Shown: positions 37,083 to 45,736, counted from the first letter of the stretch. The stretch is DNA of 64,000 nt from Ardenticatenaceae bacterium (GCA_020634455.1 JACKBQ010000001.1:1984001-2048000), one strand, 5' to 3'. The notes: a model not told the origin generated them from the letters alone. A program made the numbers and translations.

Positions 37083-37330
37083 GTACCCGCAACTGCTTAA
37101 AAAAGGGTTACACAAACCTTACCAAATTCCGTTCACCCACCTTTTACAAGAAATTTGCGCCTTCACGACAGCCCAATTGAGAAAAGTCAGCTAAATTGTA
37201 ATAAAACCTGCTATACTTTTTAATAACCGCCAAAACCCTCCTTGCAAAATACCCCCGTGCGGTTTCTGAGGTTGCAGTCTGCCATAGCCTCATTTTGTCA
37301 TTGTCAATAGGCCAGCCAGAGGATGCAGCG

Positions 37331-39088
37331 TTGAACGAACAACCGTCAATAACTCAAATTCAGTCCAACATTAGCCAACTCCGGGAACTAATAGACAATC
37401 TCGGCAGTACCGTTAACCAACAGCACCAAACCCTCATCACCACCCGGGCAGAAATTGCCCAGCGAGCGGCGGCTCAGTCCAGTGATGAGTTGGCTCGCTT
37501 ACTGGTGCACGTGCGGCGCAACCTGGAAGATTTGGAACGCCGCTTCAAAGATCAGCAAAAAGAGCAGGAACAGCTCCAGGCCTTACAAGAAATCAGCCGA
37601 GTCATCAACTCCTCACTTGATCTAAACGAAGTGCTGGTTACCGTGATGGATTCCATTATTGATTTGACCAAGGCGGAGCGAGCCATTCTGCTGCTGAAAG
37701 ATGAAGAAACGGGCGAGCAGGAAGTGCGCCTTTACCGGAACGTAGACCGCGAAACGATCGAAAAATCGTCCGCGTTTGAGATTAGCCGCAGCATTGTGCG
37801 CACCGTGGCGGAAACGGGCGAGCCGGTGGTGACGATGAACGCCCAGTCGGACAGCCGTTTTGCCGCCCAAGAAAGCATCATCAGCTACAACCTGCGCTCC
37901 ATTTTGTGCGTCCCTCTCAAAATCAAAGATGAGATTACCGGCGTCATCTACGCCGACAACCGCATCGCGGCGGGCGTATTTGGCAACACAGACCGAGATT
38001 TGCTGGCCTCGTTTGCCAACCAGGCGGCCGTCGCCATTGACAACGCCCGCCTTTTCCGCCAAATTCAAGATAATCTGGTCGAAATCACCGAAATGCGCGA
38101 CCTGATGGACAACGTGTTTGCTTCCATCGCCAGCGGCGTGATTACGATTGATGATGAGGAGCGGATTGCCCTGTACAACCGGGCGGCTGAGCGGATATTG
38201 GGGTTCCCGGAAACGGCCGTAATCCACCAAACCTACAACCACGCCATGGAAACCCTCGGTCTGCCCGTTGAGCCACTCATCCACGACGTGTGGAATAACG
38301 GCGGCGCACACAACACCGAAGTAGACGTCATCGTCAACAAGCGGCCCGGCATGACCTCGCTCAACCTCACCCTCACTCCGCTGCTAGACTACGACCGCGA
38401 CACCCTCGGCGTGGCCATGGTGCTGGACGACGTCACCGAAAAGAAGCGTCTGGAAAGCGTGCGCCGCTACCTGCCCCCCGCCCTGGTAGACCAGATTCGC
38501 GACCTCGATGCCGCGCAACGGCCGCAGCGCAGCATCATGAGCGTGCTCTTCGCTGACGTGCGCGGCTACAGCACCTTCAGCGAACATCTAGACCCGGAAA
38601 ACCTCATCCAAATTATGAACGGCTACTTCACCGAATTTGTCTACGCTATCAACGAATTCCAGGGCTTAACTGACAAATTCATGGGCGACGCGGTAATGGC
38701 CCTCTACAACACACCGCTCAATCCGCAGGAAAACCACGCCGAACGCGCCATCCGCACCGCGCTGATGATTCGCCAAAACATGCACCGCTACCTGGCCGAA
38801 CTGCCCGCCGACCGGCAGCTCCATTTTGGCATTGGCATTCACACGGGGGAAGCAGTGGCGGGGAACGTGGGTAGCAGCCTGCGCAAGGATTACTCTGCCA
38901 TCGGCGACGCCGTCAACCTGTCCAAGCGCATCCAGGAAAACGCCCAGGCAGACGAAATCCTGATTAGCAGCGCTACCTACGAGCAAGTGAAGGATTGGGT
39001 CTCGGTAGAACCGCTGGAACCGATGAAGGTAAAAGGCCGCCAAACCCCCGAACAAATTTACCGTCTGGTTAGGGCGTTATCTTCGTAA
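37331..39088 (+). CDS. Class III adenylate/guanylate cyclase with GAF and PAS domains
   Basis: About 585 residues, cytoplasmic. An N-terminal coiled coil (to about 95) leads to a GAF domain (about 105-250), a PAS domain (about 265-375) and a class III cyclase domain (about 400-580). Catalytic elements: FADVRGYS (metal Asp), FMGDAVMALYN (second metal Asp), GIGIHTGEAVAGNVGS and AIGDAVNLSKRI. The purine-determining Lys/Asp pair is not easy to assign, so cAMP is only presumed. Start codon is uncertain: TTG at 37331 has AGAGGA upstream; TTG at 37295 gives 12 more residues. A strong terminator follows. Confidence 0.9.
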   Translation: MNEQPSITQIQSNISQLRELIDNLGSTVNQQHQTLITTRAEIAQRAAAQSSDELARLLVHVRRNLEDLERRFKDQQKEQEQLQALQEISRVINSSLDLNEVLVTVMDSIIDLTKAERAILLLKDEETGEQEVRLYRNVDRETIEKSSAFEISRSIVRTVAETGEPVVTMNAQSDSRFAAQESIISYNLRSILCVPLKIKDEITGVIYADNRIAAGVFGNTDRDLLASFANQAAVAIDNARLFRQIQDNLVEITEMRDLMDNVFASIASGVITIDDEERIALYNRAAERILGFPETAVIHQTYNHAMETLGLPVEPLIHDVWNNGGAHNTEVDVIVNKRPGMTSLNLTLTPLLDYDRDTLGVAMVLDDVTEKKRLESVRRYLPPALVDQIRDLDAAQRPQRSIMSVLFADVRGYSTFSEHLDPENLIQIMNGYFTEFVYAINEFQGLTDKFMGDAVMALYNTPLNPQENHAERAIRTALMIRQNMHRYLAELPADRQLHFGIGIHTGEAVAGNVGSSLRKDYSAIGDAVNLSKRIQENAQADEILISSATYEQVKDWVSVEPLEPMKVKGRQTPEQIYRLVRALSS

Positions 39089-39113
39089 AAAGTAAGGTGA
39101 AAATTGTAATTTC

Positions 39114-39152
39114 AGCGTTCTTCTCATTTGTTGAGAAGAGCGCTTTTTTTTA
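39114..39152 (+). terminator. Rho-independent terminator after the cyclase gene
   Basis: AGCGTTCTTCTCA, loop TTTGT, TGAGAAGAGCGCT, then TTTTTTT: a 13-bp stem with one wobble and a long T tract, 25 nt after the stop codon. Textbook intrinsic terminator. Confidence 0.9.
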
Positions 39153-39163
39153 GGGTTGCTACC

Positions 39164-39514
39164 GTGTCAGAAAATCTAGAAAGCAAAAAGACAAACAGTA
39201 ACTCGATTGTCATCAAACTTTTTCTAAGTCTTGTTGTCATGAGCATCTCTGTACTGGCCGGTTGTGCGAGTGGGTGCTTTTACTACAATCGAACCGTTGC
39301 GCCAACACCTGAATGGCGCAATCTTGGCAGGCCGCCAGAACCAATTAAAGAACTTGTAGATGCGGAGTTTTTTACCATTTATGTGCGTGGGGAAAGCGGT
39401 CAACTTTATTCTTACTATTGGGAATCGCCTTATGCTTTCGATGGTTGGAACCCCATGGAAGAAATACCGGAATATGAGAGTTTTTGCAATGAAGCTAGTG
39501 CTCTGTTAGGCTAA
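39164..39514 (+). CDS. Hypothetical lipoprotein whose last codons are altered by an IS
   Basis: About 116 residues; GTG start at 39164 lies after the terminator (an earlier frame start lies inside it). Signal with lipobox VLAGC near residue 33; then WRNLGRPPEPIKELVDAEF and YVRGESGQLYSYYWES, a pattern seen in Chloroflexi proteins with short repeated beta units. The IS630 element inserted at TA (39512-39513) supplies the present TAA. Joining the flanks would give only L-G-Y-K-L and a stop, so little or nothing of this frame was lost. Function unknown. Confidence 0.5.
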   Translation: MSENLESKKTNSNSIVIKLFLSLVVMSISVLAGCASGCFYYNRTVAPTPEWRNLGRPPEPIKELVDAEFFTIYVRGESGQLYSYYWESPYAFDGWNPMEEIPEYESFCNEASALLG

Positions 39515-40192
39515 TTATTGAACTTTTACAATTGGATAAAGTCGCTTTAACTTGATTCGTGCATCCTCGGTTGTGAAGCGCCAATCAATGCCCACTTGCT
39601 TTTGATTGCGTTCTTCTTGCCACGCTTTGGCTCTGGCGGTCACCGTCTCCATGTCGGGCAAACGCGATTTCAAGCTTTGCCGTCGTAGAGCTGACAGTTC
39701 ACACTCGGCCATGTTCAGCCAACTGGCATGAACCGGTGTGTAATGCCACTCGATTTTGTTGGCAATTCGGCGAGCCTCAAGCGGCGTAAATCGCTCATAC
39801 AAACAGGCAGCATGATGAATGTTCAGGTTATCGGTCACCAAGACAATTTTTTTGGCTGTCGGATACACTTCATCTACGAGTTCCTTGAGCACCTGGGCAA
39901 AATCCAGTTTGGTGCGCTGCGCACTGACCCAAACCCGACGAAAACCGGCTAAGGGTTCAACCGCTAAAAAAAGCGAGCACTTGCCATGCCGCTCATATTC
40001 ATGGTCTTCCCGTTTGGGTTGGCCGGGTTCCAGTGGCAGAGAACCGCGTGGCGTGGCGCGTAGTGCCTTCTGAATTTCATCCAGACAAACCTGCGGATAA
40101 TCGGCATCGTAGGGTCGTTGGTAGACGTCCAGAATATCTTCCATCTGGGCCACAAAGCGGGACCCAGGCTGCGGCATATTCCACGATTTCAC
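39515..40192 (-). CDS. IS630 transposase, catalytic DDE part (frame B)
   Basis: 225 residues from the nominal GTG, but the true protein is a frameshift fusion with the 40189-40644 frame. It has the IS630 catalytic triad: Asp in VCLDEI, Asp in VTDNLNIHH, Glu in NMAECE. Reading this frame upstream gives KKNELKPWQVKSW, the normal IS630 linker, across the A8 slippery run at 40212-40219, so a -1 shift there makes the full transposase. No damage seen; probably active or recently active. Confidence 0.85.
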   Translation of the reverse strand: MKSWNMPQPGSRFVAQMEDILDVYQRPYDADYPQVCLDEIQKALRATPRGSLPLEPGQPKREDHEYERHGKCSLFLAVEPLAGFRRVWVSAQRTKLDFAQVLKELVDEVYPTAKKIVLVTDNLNIHHAACLYERFTPLEARRIANKIEWHYTPVHASWLNMAECELSALRRQSLKSRLPDMETVTARAKAWQEERNQKQVGIDWRFTTEDARIKLKRLYPIVKVQ

Positions 40193-40644
40193 CTGCCAAG
40201 GCTTAAGTTCATTTTTTTTAGCGCATCTCCGACAGCGACATGGCTAATGGTGTCGATGATTTCTAATGACACCAACCTGTCAGCCAGTAAGCGTAGCGTC
40301 CAGCGGTCATAGCCTTCAGGTGGGTCGCTGCAAACTAGCGCCACCAGATGAGCTTCTGCTGCCCCGTCAATCTTGGGTTTAGCCCCTGGTCGTTGCTTTT
40401 CGTACAGGGCACGGTTTAATCCTTGGCTGAAGTAATGCTCTTTCAGGTTGTAGATGGTGCCTTGGCTGACCATGGCAGCCTCAACGACTTGCTTAATCGT
40501 TCGGGCCTCCCCTTGACTGCGGTCCAGAAGGAGCAGCGCTCTGGCTCGGGCGATGACTCGGGCTGAATGGACGCCAGACTTTATCAATTGTTCAAGTTCA
40601 GTTCGTTCGTCTTGTTTTAAGTAAATGTGTTGATGTGTACTCAT
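40189..40644 (-). CDS. IS630 transposase, DNA-binding part (frame A)
   Basis: 151 residues with two helix-turn-helix regions: RARALLLLDRSQGEARTIKQ and VSQGTIYNLKEHY, then GRPP-like KIDGAAEAHL and WTLRLLADRL. It ends soon after the run CTAAAAAAAATG (A8 on the minus strand, 40212-40219), where a -1 slip enters the catalytic frame. Start ATG at 40644, close to the right end of the element. Confidence 0.85.
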   Translation of the reverse strand: MSTHQHIYLKQDERTELEQLIKSGVHSARVIARARALLLLDRSQGEARTIKQVVEAAMVSQGTIYNLKEHYFSQGLNRALYEKQRPGAKPKIDGAAEAHLVALVCSDPPEGYDRWTLRLLADRLVSLEIIDTISHVAVGDALKKMNLSLGR

Positions 40645-40690
40645 GTCCTAATTGTGGACATTTTTAGAATAATTACAAACTTTAGCTTAA

Positions 40691-41017
40691 CGATGCACTA
40701 GTTTCAGAGAACCAGAATTCCCTAGGCCTCCGTTTGGTACGCCAATCGAAAGCCTTTATGCACGATTCTGTTCAAATTGGGCAGGTAATCCTAGTTCATC
40801 TTTGGCGGTTTATCATCTTTTAGATAACGGAGAAGTAGTTCAATGGCATCAAAATGATACCTTTCCATTTATTGCGGGTTATTTTGGGAAGTTTTTACTG
40901 AATAGTTTTGTTGGTTTATTTACAGGGCTTGCGGTAGGCGTACTTATTTGTGTGCGAATTTGGTACGCTAACATAAGTGATTTTCTACAACGTCGGAAGA
41001 ACTTACCAGGAATGTAA
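40691..41017 (+). pseudogene. Fragment of an exported or membrane protein right of the IS
   Basis: The frame is open from 40691 (after TAA at 40688) to 41017. It reads FPRPPFGTPIESLYARF, SSSLAVYHLLDNGEVVQW and a membrane helix FVGLFTGLAVGVLICVRIWY. A TTG at 40802 could start a 71-residue protein. The RPP-PI spacing recalls the 39164 product, so this may be the 3' part of the same or a duplicated gene, displaced by one frame. I see no promoter or ribosome site, so decay is the most likely reading. Confidence 0.4.
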
Positions 41018-41024
41018 CGGCCGT

Positions 41025-41354
41025 TCACCCCCCAGCCGTTACCGATTCCAATGCTTCACTAATCCAACTATTCAAACTTTTGTTGGCAATACGCGCCTTC
41101 ATACTAATTTTGCGATGCAGCTCTGGGTTCAGACGAATGCTGAACTTGCCAGAGTACGGCTTTTCTGGCGATTCGCCTCGTTCCGCACAAAAAGCCAGAT
41201 AATCCTCAACCGAATCCTCAAATGCCTGCTTTAGCTCTGCTACAGATTCCCCTTCAAAAGTAATCACATCCCGCAAGTTGATGACCTCACCGTAAAAAAC
41301 TTCGGCCTCATCATCAAACTCAACTTTGGCTACATACCCTTTGTATTCCATCAT
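41025..41354 (-). CDS. hicB: HicB-family antitoxin
   Basis: 109 residues. The N-terminal HicB fold (YKGYVAKVEFDDEAEVFYG, then FEGESVAELKQAFEDSVEDY) is a partial RNase-H-like domain, and the C-terminal SIRLNPELHRKISMKARI ... LNSWISEAL is a ribbon-helix-helix DNA-binding part that would repress the operon. It follows hicA with a 4-bp overlap, the standard order for toxin-first HicAB modules. Confidence 0.9.
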   Translation of the reverse strand: MMEYKGYVAKVEFDDEAEVFYGEVINLRDVITFEGESVAELKQAFEDSVEDYLAFCAERGESPEKPYSGKFSIRLNPELHRKISMKARIANKSLNSWISEALESVTAGG

Positions 41355-41605
41355 AACGTGACACCTGCCTCTATCAAAAATCGTCTTACAGATTTGACGG
41401 CACCTTTTTTCGTTTCTGGGCGTGGATGTGGGCGATGAAACACAGCTCGCACGCCATTTAACGCCACCCGCATTCTTGAGCCACTTCCTTCCGAAATTTC
41501 CGCGCCCAGTGCTTCAAATAACACCTCTATATCTCGCCAGGCAATATTAGCTTTTACCGGATCTGTAAAAATGGCCTCAAGCGTTTGGTGGTGCTTCTTT
41601 TTCAT
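41351..41605 (-). CDS. hicA: HicA-family mRNA interferase toxin
   Basis: 84 residues. The double-stranded-RNA-binding-like HicA fold is recognisable from TLEAIFTDPVKANIAWRDIE, GSGSRMRVALNGVRAVFHRP (catalytic His near 57) and VKSVRRFLIEAG. It is the longer HicA variant. The pair is intact and sits immediately beside the IS630 insertion, in an accessory-looking stretch. Confidence 0.9.
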   Translation of the reverse strand: MKKKHHQTLEAIFTDPVKANIAWRDIEVLFEALGAEISEGSGSRMRVALNGVRAVFHRPHPRPETKKGAVKSVRRFLIEAGVTL

Positions 41606-41654
41606 GGAGGTATGGTATCAGATAGCGACACCACAATCAAGGAATAGCAGCCGA

Positions 41655-41715
41655 GGGGCCACGGATTCTTTCCGCAAAAATGTGGCGCAGAAAGAATCTG
41701 CGGCTACGGCATTTT
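41655..41715. repeat. GCCGAGGGGCCACGGATTCTTT / AAAGAATCTGCGGC palindromic element
   Basis: CACGGATTCTTTCCGC and GCGCAGAAAGAATCTGCGG face each other around AAAAATGTG, with GCCG and CGGC at the ends. REP-like hairpin between hicA and mutY. Confidence 0.45.
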
Positions 41716-41759
41716 CAACTCTCACCAAAAGCAAGAAACTTGACATAAGTCATTTGATT

Positions 41760-42857
41760 TTAGACGGCCGTATCCTGAAGCGCGGCAATAATCTTCTGGT
41801 CGGTAACAGCGAAGGCGTAGTTGAGCAAATCGGCCAGGGTGACCCAGGCGTGGTCGGCAACGCCGAGGTGCTGCGGGCTGCCGGAAAGGTGTCGGGCGTG
41901 GAAGGCGTGCAGGGTGATGCGAAAGTGAGTGTAGGCATGCTTGATTTTGGTGACGAATGCGCCCACTTCAATTTGTATCGCCAGCTCTTCCTCAATTTCG
42001 CGCACCAGCGCCTGGGGCAGCGTTTCGCCCACTTCCTGCTTGCCGCCGGGGAACTCCCACAAGCCACCGAGTAAGCCGTCAAACGGCCGTTGCGCAATCA
42101 AAAATTTGCTATTCGGATCACCAATCATCGCATCCTGCGCCCAAATAATCCCCGCCACCACGTCGTAGTGCGGCGTGCGCTGGCGCGGCGGGCGCACAGG
42201 GCGCTCTAGCTGCGTGCCGCGCTGCCGCGCCAGGCAGTGGGCCGACAGCGGACAAAGCAGGCACATCGGTTTGGCGGGCAGGCAAATTTGCTGCCCCAGC
42301 TCCATCAGCGCCTGGTTGAAGTCGCCGGGACGGCCGTTTGGCACAAGCTGCTCCGCCAACTGCCAGAGGTCGTTTTTGGTGCTGGTTTGGGTCACGTCAT
42401 CGGGTAAATCGGTCAGGCGACTGAGGACGCGGATGACGTTGCCGTCCAGCACGGGGGCTGGCTCATTGAACGCAATCGAGGCGATGGCTCCGGCAGTGTA
42501 GCGGCCGATCCCTTTGAGGGTCATCAGGTCGGCGGCGGTTTGGGGGAGACGGCCGTTCCAATCCCGAACCACCGCCTGGGCCGCCGCGTGCAAATTGCGG
42601 GCGCGGCTGTAGTAGCCCAACCCTTCCCACTGCTTCAGCACATCGTCCAGCGGCGCAGCGGCCAGCGCCTGCACGGTGGGGAATCGGGCCAGCCACCGCT
42701 CAAAGTAGGGAATCACGGTAGCGATTTGCGTCTGCTGGAGCATGATTTCCGACACCCAGATGGCGTACGGGTCTTTGCTCTGTCGCCAGGGCAGGTCGGC
42801 GTGGTCGGCGTCCCACCAGTTGAGCAAAGCGTCTTGAATTTGCTTAATGTTTTCCAT
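41760..42857 (-). CDS. mutY: A/G-specific adenine DNA glycosylase
   Basis: 365 residues. It removes A opposite 8-oxoguanine. Catalytic Glu in SEIMLQQTQ near 40, helix-hairpin-helix LKGIGRYTAGAI near 112 with catalytic Asp in VLDGNVIRV near 135, and the iron-sulfur cluster Cys pattern CLPAKPMCLLCPLSAHC near 195. The C-terminal Nudix-like MutT domain (GGLWEFPGGKQEVGE) recognises 8-oxoG. ATG at 42857 is chosen; an upstream extension crosses into the neighbouring gene's other frame and is rejected. Confidence 0.95.
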   Translation of the reverse strand: MENIKQIQDALLNWWDADHADLPWRQSKDPYAIWVSEIMLQQTQIATVIPYFERWLARFPTVQALAAAPLDDVLKQWEGLGYYSRARNLHAAAQAVVRDWNGRLPQTAADLMTLKGIGRYTAGAIASIAFNEPAPVLDGNVIRVLSRLTDLPDDVTQTSTKNDLWQLAEQLVPNGRPGDFNQALMELGQQICLPAKPMCLLCPLSAHCLARQRGTQLERPVRPPRQRTPHYDVVAGIIWAQDAMIGDPNSKFLIAQRPFDGLLGGLWEFPGGKQEVGETLPQALVREIEEELAIQIEVGAFVTKIKHAYTHFRITLHAFHARHLSGSPQHLGVADHAWVTLADLLNYAFAVTDQKIIAALQDTAV

Positions 42858-42872
42858 AAGCTCGCTCGGTGA

Positions 42873-42905
42873 AGACCTCAGAGGTTTGGCAAACCTCTGA
42901 GGTCT
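42873..42905. terminator. Perfect AGACCTCAGAGGTTT inverted repeat
   Basis: AGACCTCAGAGGTTT (42873-42887) and AAACCTCTGAGGTCT (42891-42905) form a 15-bp perfect stem with loop GGC between the MBL gene and mutY. Related to the AAACCTGACAGGTTT palindromes at 9807 and 9886. No T tract beyond the stem. Confidence 0.6.
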
Positions 42906-42918
42906 CTGGCAGCAAAGG

Positions 42919-43923
42919 TTATGCTTTTTGGTACTGCACAACGGGATGGTGCGTTTTTTGGATTTCGTCCAGGTTGGCGGCGATGAGTTCGCCGCGCTGA
43001 TAGAGGTACTCCACGTGCGCGCCCGCTTCTTCCAGCGCCAGCAGCACGTGGTAACTCTGCACGCTGCCAAACAAATCGCGGCTAATATCGGCCAATGATT
43101 TTGGCTCGCGGCAGATTTCTAGAATTTTGTTGAGGCGGTCGTCGTGGGCGGTTTTGATTGATTGGATACGGCCGTACATATCCCCCATCGGCTCCTCATG
43201 CCCACCCAGCGCCAGCCGCACGTTGGGCACTTTGCTAATTTTGGTGAGCGAATCTAGGTAATGGCCCAGCCCCATGTTGTTGGTGATGCTTTCTGGTGCC
43301 TGATGCGGCGTGATGCGGCTGAGGACGTGATCGGCCGTCAGCATCACGTCATCCACCAGCAGGCAAACCTGCCCTGGACAATGCCCCGGCACGTGAAACA
43401 CCTCAATGCCCCCCACCGTCGGTGTGCCCTCTTCCAGCAAAAACTGCACGGGCGTGGATTTGTAATACTGTTTGCCAAACAAATACACCTGCATCAGCTG
43501 CTGCCGCCGTTCCTCAGACACGCCCGCACCTTCCAAAAAGGTGTCCAGTCGGCTGGAGGAGAAAATGGCGCGCTCCTCATGGTTGGAAAGAACGCGGCGG
43601 TCCAGCACATGAATGCCAATCGGGGCATCCGTGAACTGGCGCACAAAGGGTAGCCCACCAAAATGGTCAATGTGACCGTGGGTGATGAGGATGTGGCTGA
43701 CGGCTTCCAGGCTAATTGCTTCGTTGAATTGGTGGGAAACGGCCGTTACCCCCGCCAGCAGTTGGTCATTCGCCTCGGCAAACCCGGAACCGCAATCTAC
43801 CAAAATCAGCGAATCGCCGTCGCTGATCAAATAAATATTGTTCACTAAACTGGGGAACGACTGCACGGGGAAAGAGTAAATAATCCGCCCCGCGCTGGTT
43901 GTAAATTTTTGTGGTGCTTTCAT
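42919..43923 (-). CDS. MBL-fold metallo-hydrolase
   Basis: 334 residues. Zinc motif THGHIDHFGG near residue 80, later ligands in HVPGHCPGQ near 178 and TADHVLS near 197, and GGHEEPM near 240. The C-terminal helical domain (KILEICREPKSLADISRDLF, then LALEEAGAHVEYL) matches the winged-helix tail of the glyoxalase II/LACTB2-like group (BLACT_WH). Substrate unknown. Same strand as mutY, separated by a hairpin. Confidence 0.9.
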   Translation of the reverse strand: MKAPQKFTTSAGRIIYSFPVQSFPSLVNNIYLISDGDSLILVDCGSGFAEANDQLLAGVTAVSHQFNEAISLEAVSHILITHGHIDHFGGLPFVRQFTDAPIGIHVLDRRVLSNHEERAIFSSSRLDTFLEGAGVSEERRQQLMQVYLFGKQYYKSTPVQFLLEEGTPTVGGIEVFHVPGHCPGQVCLLVDDVMLTADHVLSRITPHQAPESITNNMGLGHYLDSLTKISKVPNVRLALGGHEEPMGDMYGRIQSIKTAHDDRLNKILEICREPKSLADISRDLFGSVQSYHVLLALEEAGAHVEYLYQRGELIAANLDEIQKTHHPVVQYQKA

Positions 43924-43929
43924 GGGGGA

Positions 43930-44200
43930 ATTTTAGTAGGTAATTGGGTAATTGACGACTTGAGTAAAAAGTAAAAAGTGATAAGTGAAAAGAAAACCTC
44001 ACCACTTGCAAACTTGCATACTTGCGACTAGTTGCTGTGCAGATTGCGTTAAAAAGTGTAGACAGCCCCGTTAATTTATGGATTTTTGGCGGCGGAACGG
44101 CCGTTTCTGTGCCAAAATGCATCAGCAATCAAAGATTACGCAGATTTTCCAGATTAATCTTTTTAATCTGCGAAGTCTGCTGATTATTTCAAAATCAGGG
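43930..44200. repeat. Spacer made of three word-repeat families
   Basis: This 285-bp gene-free spacer contains TAGGTAATTGGGTAATTG (43937), GTAAAAAGTAAAAAGTGATAAGTGAAAAG-type words (43965-43995) and a CAGATT foldback (ATTACGCAGATTTTCCAGATT against AATCTGCGAAGTCTGCTGATT, 44130-44190), as well as one AACGGCCGTTT palindrome at 44096. Divergent promoters for the MBL and glycosidase genes must lie here, but I cannot place them. Confidence 0.5.
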
Positions 44201-44208
44201 AACCTTCC

Positions 44209-45558
44209 ATGAAACGAGCCATCATCTTACTCAGTGCATTTTTTGTGTTGACACTGGTTTTACAAACGGGTGAAAACGCGGCGGCGGGAACGGAAACGGC
44301 CGTTTACCTTCCCCTCATCATTAGCAACAACACGCCCAACCCAGAACCGATGACCGAATTTCGCGGCGTGTGGGTCACCCGCTTCGACTGGATCAGCTAC
44401 GGACAAGCTGCCGACCCGGCCAAAATTGACGAAATCGTGCAAAACGTTGCCGATGCGGGCTTCAACGTCATCTTCTTCCAGGTGCGGGGCATTGCCGACG
44501 CCTATTACGAATCCAACCTGGAGCCATGGGCCGACCGCGTCAGCGGCGTTTACGGCCAGGCGCCCGATCCGCTGTGGGACCCACTGGCCTACATGGTGGA
44601 AAAAGCGCATGCCGCCGGGGTGCAGGTCCACGCCTACATCAACGTCTACCCCGTCTGGAACGGCGGCAGCTTTTGTAACACACCACCCGACCCGAACGTA
44701 ACGCCCACGCCGCTCTACTACCAACTACTCAACGAGCATGGCAGCACCGACGGCAAGCCCAACGGTCTGCAATGGACCACTAGCGGTGTTGTTAACTGCG
44801 ATTCCTATCTGCGCGGCACACCCGCCTCCATCTTTTTGGACGATCACCTCATCGCTGTCGGCAAAGATTTGGTCACCCGCTACGACATTGACGGGCTGCA
44901 TTTGGACCACATTCGCTACGGCGGCAGCAACACTTCCTGCGATCCAGTGAGCACGGCACGTTATGGCGCAGATTGCTTCAGCGACAGCGGCTATGCGCAA
45001 TGGCAGCGCGACCAGGTGAGCGGCACGGTACGCCGTTTTTACGAAGAGGTGGTACCGCTCAAACCGGGCTTGTGGCTCTCCGCCGCCGTCTGGCCCATTC
45101 ATGAATTGAATCCGGCCTGGGGCTTCCCCGGCTCGCCGCAGCAGGGCAACCTCACCTATTACCAGGATTCCAAAGCGTGGCTGGCCAGCGGCACCATCGA
45201 CAGCATCTCGCCGATGATTTACCCCGGCAGCGCCTACAACGATTGCGACGCCGATGGTAACTATCTGGAAAACCCCGATCCTACGTCAACTGATTATTGG
45301 ATTCGCTCCCGCTGGCAAACGTTGGTGGAGGATTTTCAGGCGGCGGGGAACGGCCTTTACGTCATCCCCGGTATTGGCGCAGGCTACTGCTCTTTTGCCG
45401 AAATTGAAGCCCGCATCCAGATGGCCCGCGACGCTGGCACGGCCGGGCACGCGATCTTTTCCTACAGCAGCCTGCTGGCCAACGGCTATTTTGATGATCT
45501 GGCGAACGGCCCTTATGCAGAAACGGCCGTTGTGCCCGACATCACCTGGCATCCCTAA
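44209..45558 (+). CDS. Exported GHL10-type family 10 glycosyl hydrolase-like protein
   Basis: 449 residues. Signal peptide about 1-26; directly after it comes VYLPLIISNN, the YLPL motif found at the C-terminus of other exported proteins here. The TIM barrel follows the glycosyl hydrolase-like 10 (PF02638/DUF187) pattern: EFRGVWVTRFDW, FNVIFFQVRG, HAYINVYPVW, YDIDGLHLDHIRY with the probable acidic residues, LSAAVWP and ISPMIYPG. Acts outside the cell, perhaps on peptidoglycan or surface glycans. The ATG has AGGGA upstream. Confidence 0.88.
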   Translation: MKRAIILLSAFFVLTLVLQTGENAAAGTETAVYLPLIISNNTPNPEPMTEFRGVWVTRFDWISYGQAADPAKIDEIVQNVADAGFNVIFFQVRGIADAYYESNLEPWADRVSGVYGQAPDPLWDPLAYMVEKAHAAGVQVHAYINVYPVWNGGSFCNTPPDPNVTPTPLYYQLLNEHGSTDGKPNGLQWTTSGVVNCDSYLRGTPASIFLDDHLIAVGKDLVTRYDIDGLHLDHIRYGGSNTSCDPVSTARYGADCFSDSGYAQWQRDQVSGTVRRFYEEVVPLKPGLWLSAAVWPIHELNPAWGFPGSPQQGNLTYYQDSKAWLASGTIDSISPMIYPGSAYNDCDADGNYLENPDPTSTDYWIRSRWQTLVEDFQAAGNGLYVIPGIGAGYCSFAEIEARIQMARDAGTAGHAIFSYSSLLANGYFDDLANGPYAETAVVPDITWHP

Positions 45559-45580
45559 AACTTAGAATCTAACCAAAAAG

Positions 45581-45642
45581 CCACAGAATTTGGAGAATGA
45601 ACCTTCGCCTCTAAGTTCTCCGTGAACTCTGTGGCAAATATT
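45581..45642. repeat. GCCACAGAATTTGGAG / CTCCGTGAACTCTGTGGC word repeat
   Basis: Another copy of the CACAGAG family, with GCCACAGA at the left and TCTGTGGC at the right, followed immediately by a terminator hairpin. Confidence 0.5.
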
Positions 45643-45663
45643 CGGACAGGTACTTAAACAAAA

Positions 45664-45697
45664 AAGCCCCACTGTTCACGCTTGAACAGTGGGGCTG
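45664..45697. terminator. Strong GC-rich terminator hairpin
   Basis: AGCCCCACTGTTCA, loop CGCT, TGAACAGTGGGGCT: 14 perfect pairs. AAAAAA precedes it on the plus strand, so the T tract is on the minus strand; it fits termination of minus-strand transcription from the 45737 gene group, and could also stop the glycosidase transcript. Confidence 0.75.
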
Positions 45698-45736
45698 CAA
45701 TCGCCACTACTGTGGCAGATGTTCAGATCAATTCTT

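Larger units (their letters stand above)
39514..40673 (-). mobile_element. IS630-family insertion sequence
   Basis: About 1160 bp flanked by TA at 39512-39513 and 40674-40675, the target duplication of the IS630/Tc1 superfamily. Ends share ATTATT followed, about 10 nt inside, by ACAATT and GGA (left ATTATTGAAC, right reverse complement ATTATTCTAA), so the terminal repeats are imperfect. It carries one transposase encoded in two overlapping frames. Exact ends are my estimate. Confidence 0.75.

Noticed and set aside
39514..40673. Transposase as a dead pseudogene because it is split in two frames
   Set aside because: The split coincides with an A8 slippery run and a -1 shift restores the full conserved linker, the normal state for this IS family.
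40691..41017. Simple continuation of the 39164 lipoprotein across the IS
   Set aside because: Joining the flanks at TA leaves the left frame stopping after a few codons; the right part is in another frame, so continuity cannot be shown.
42858..43070. Extension of MutY upstream of 42857
   Set aside because: Lies in another frame of the MBL hydrolase gene and has no MutY similarity.
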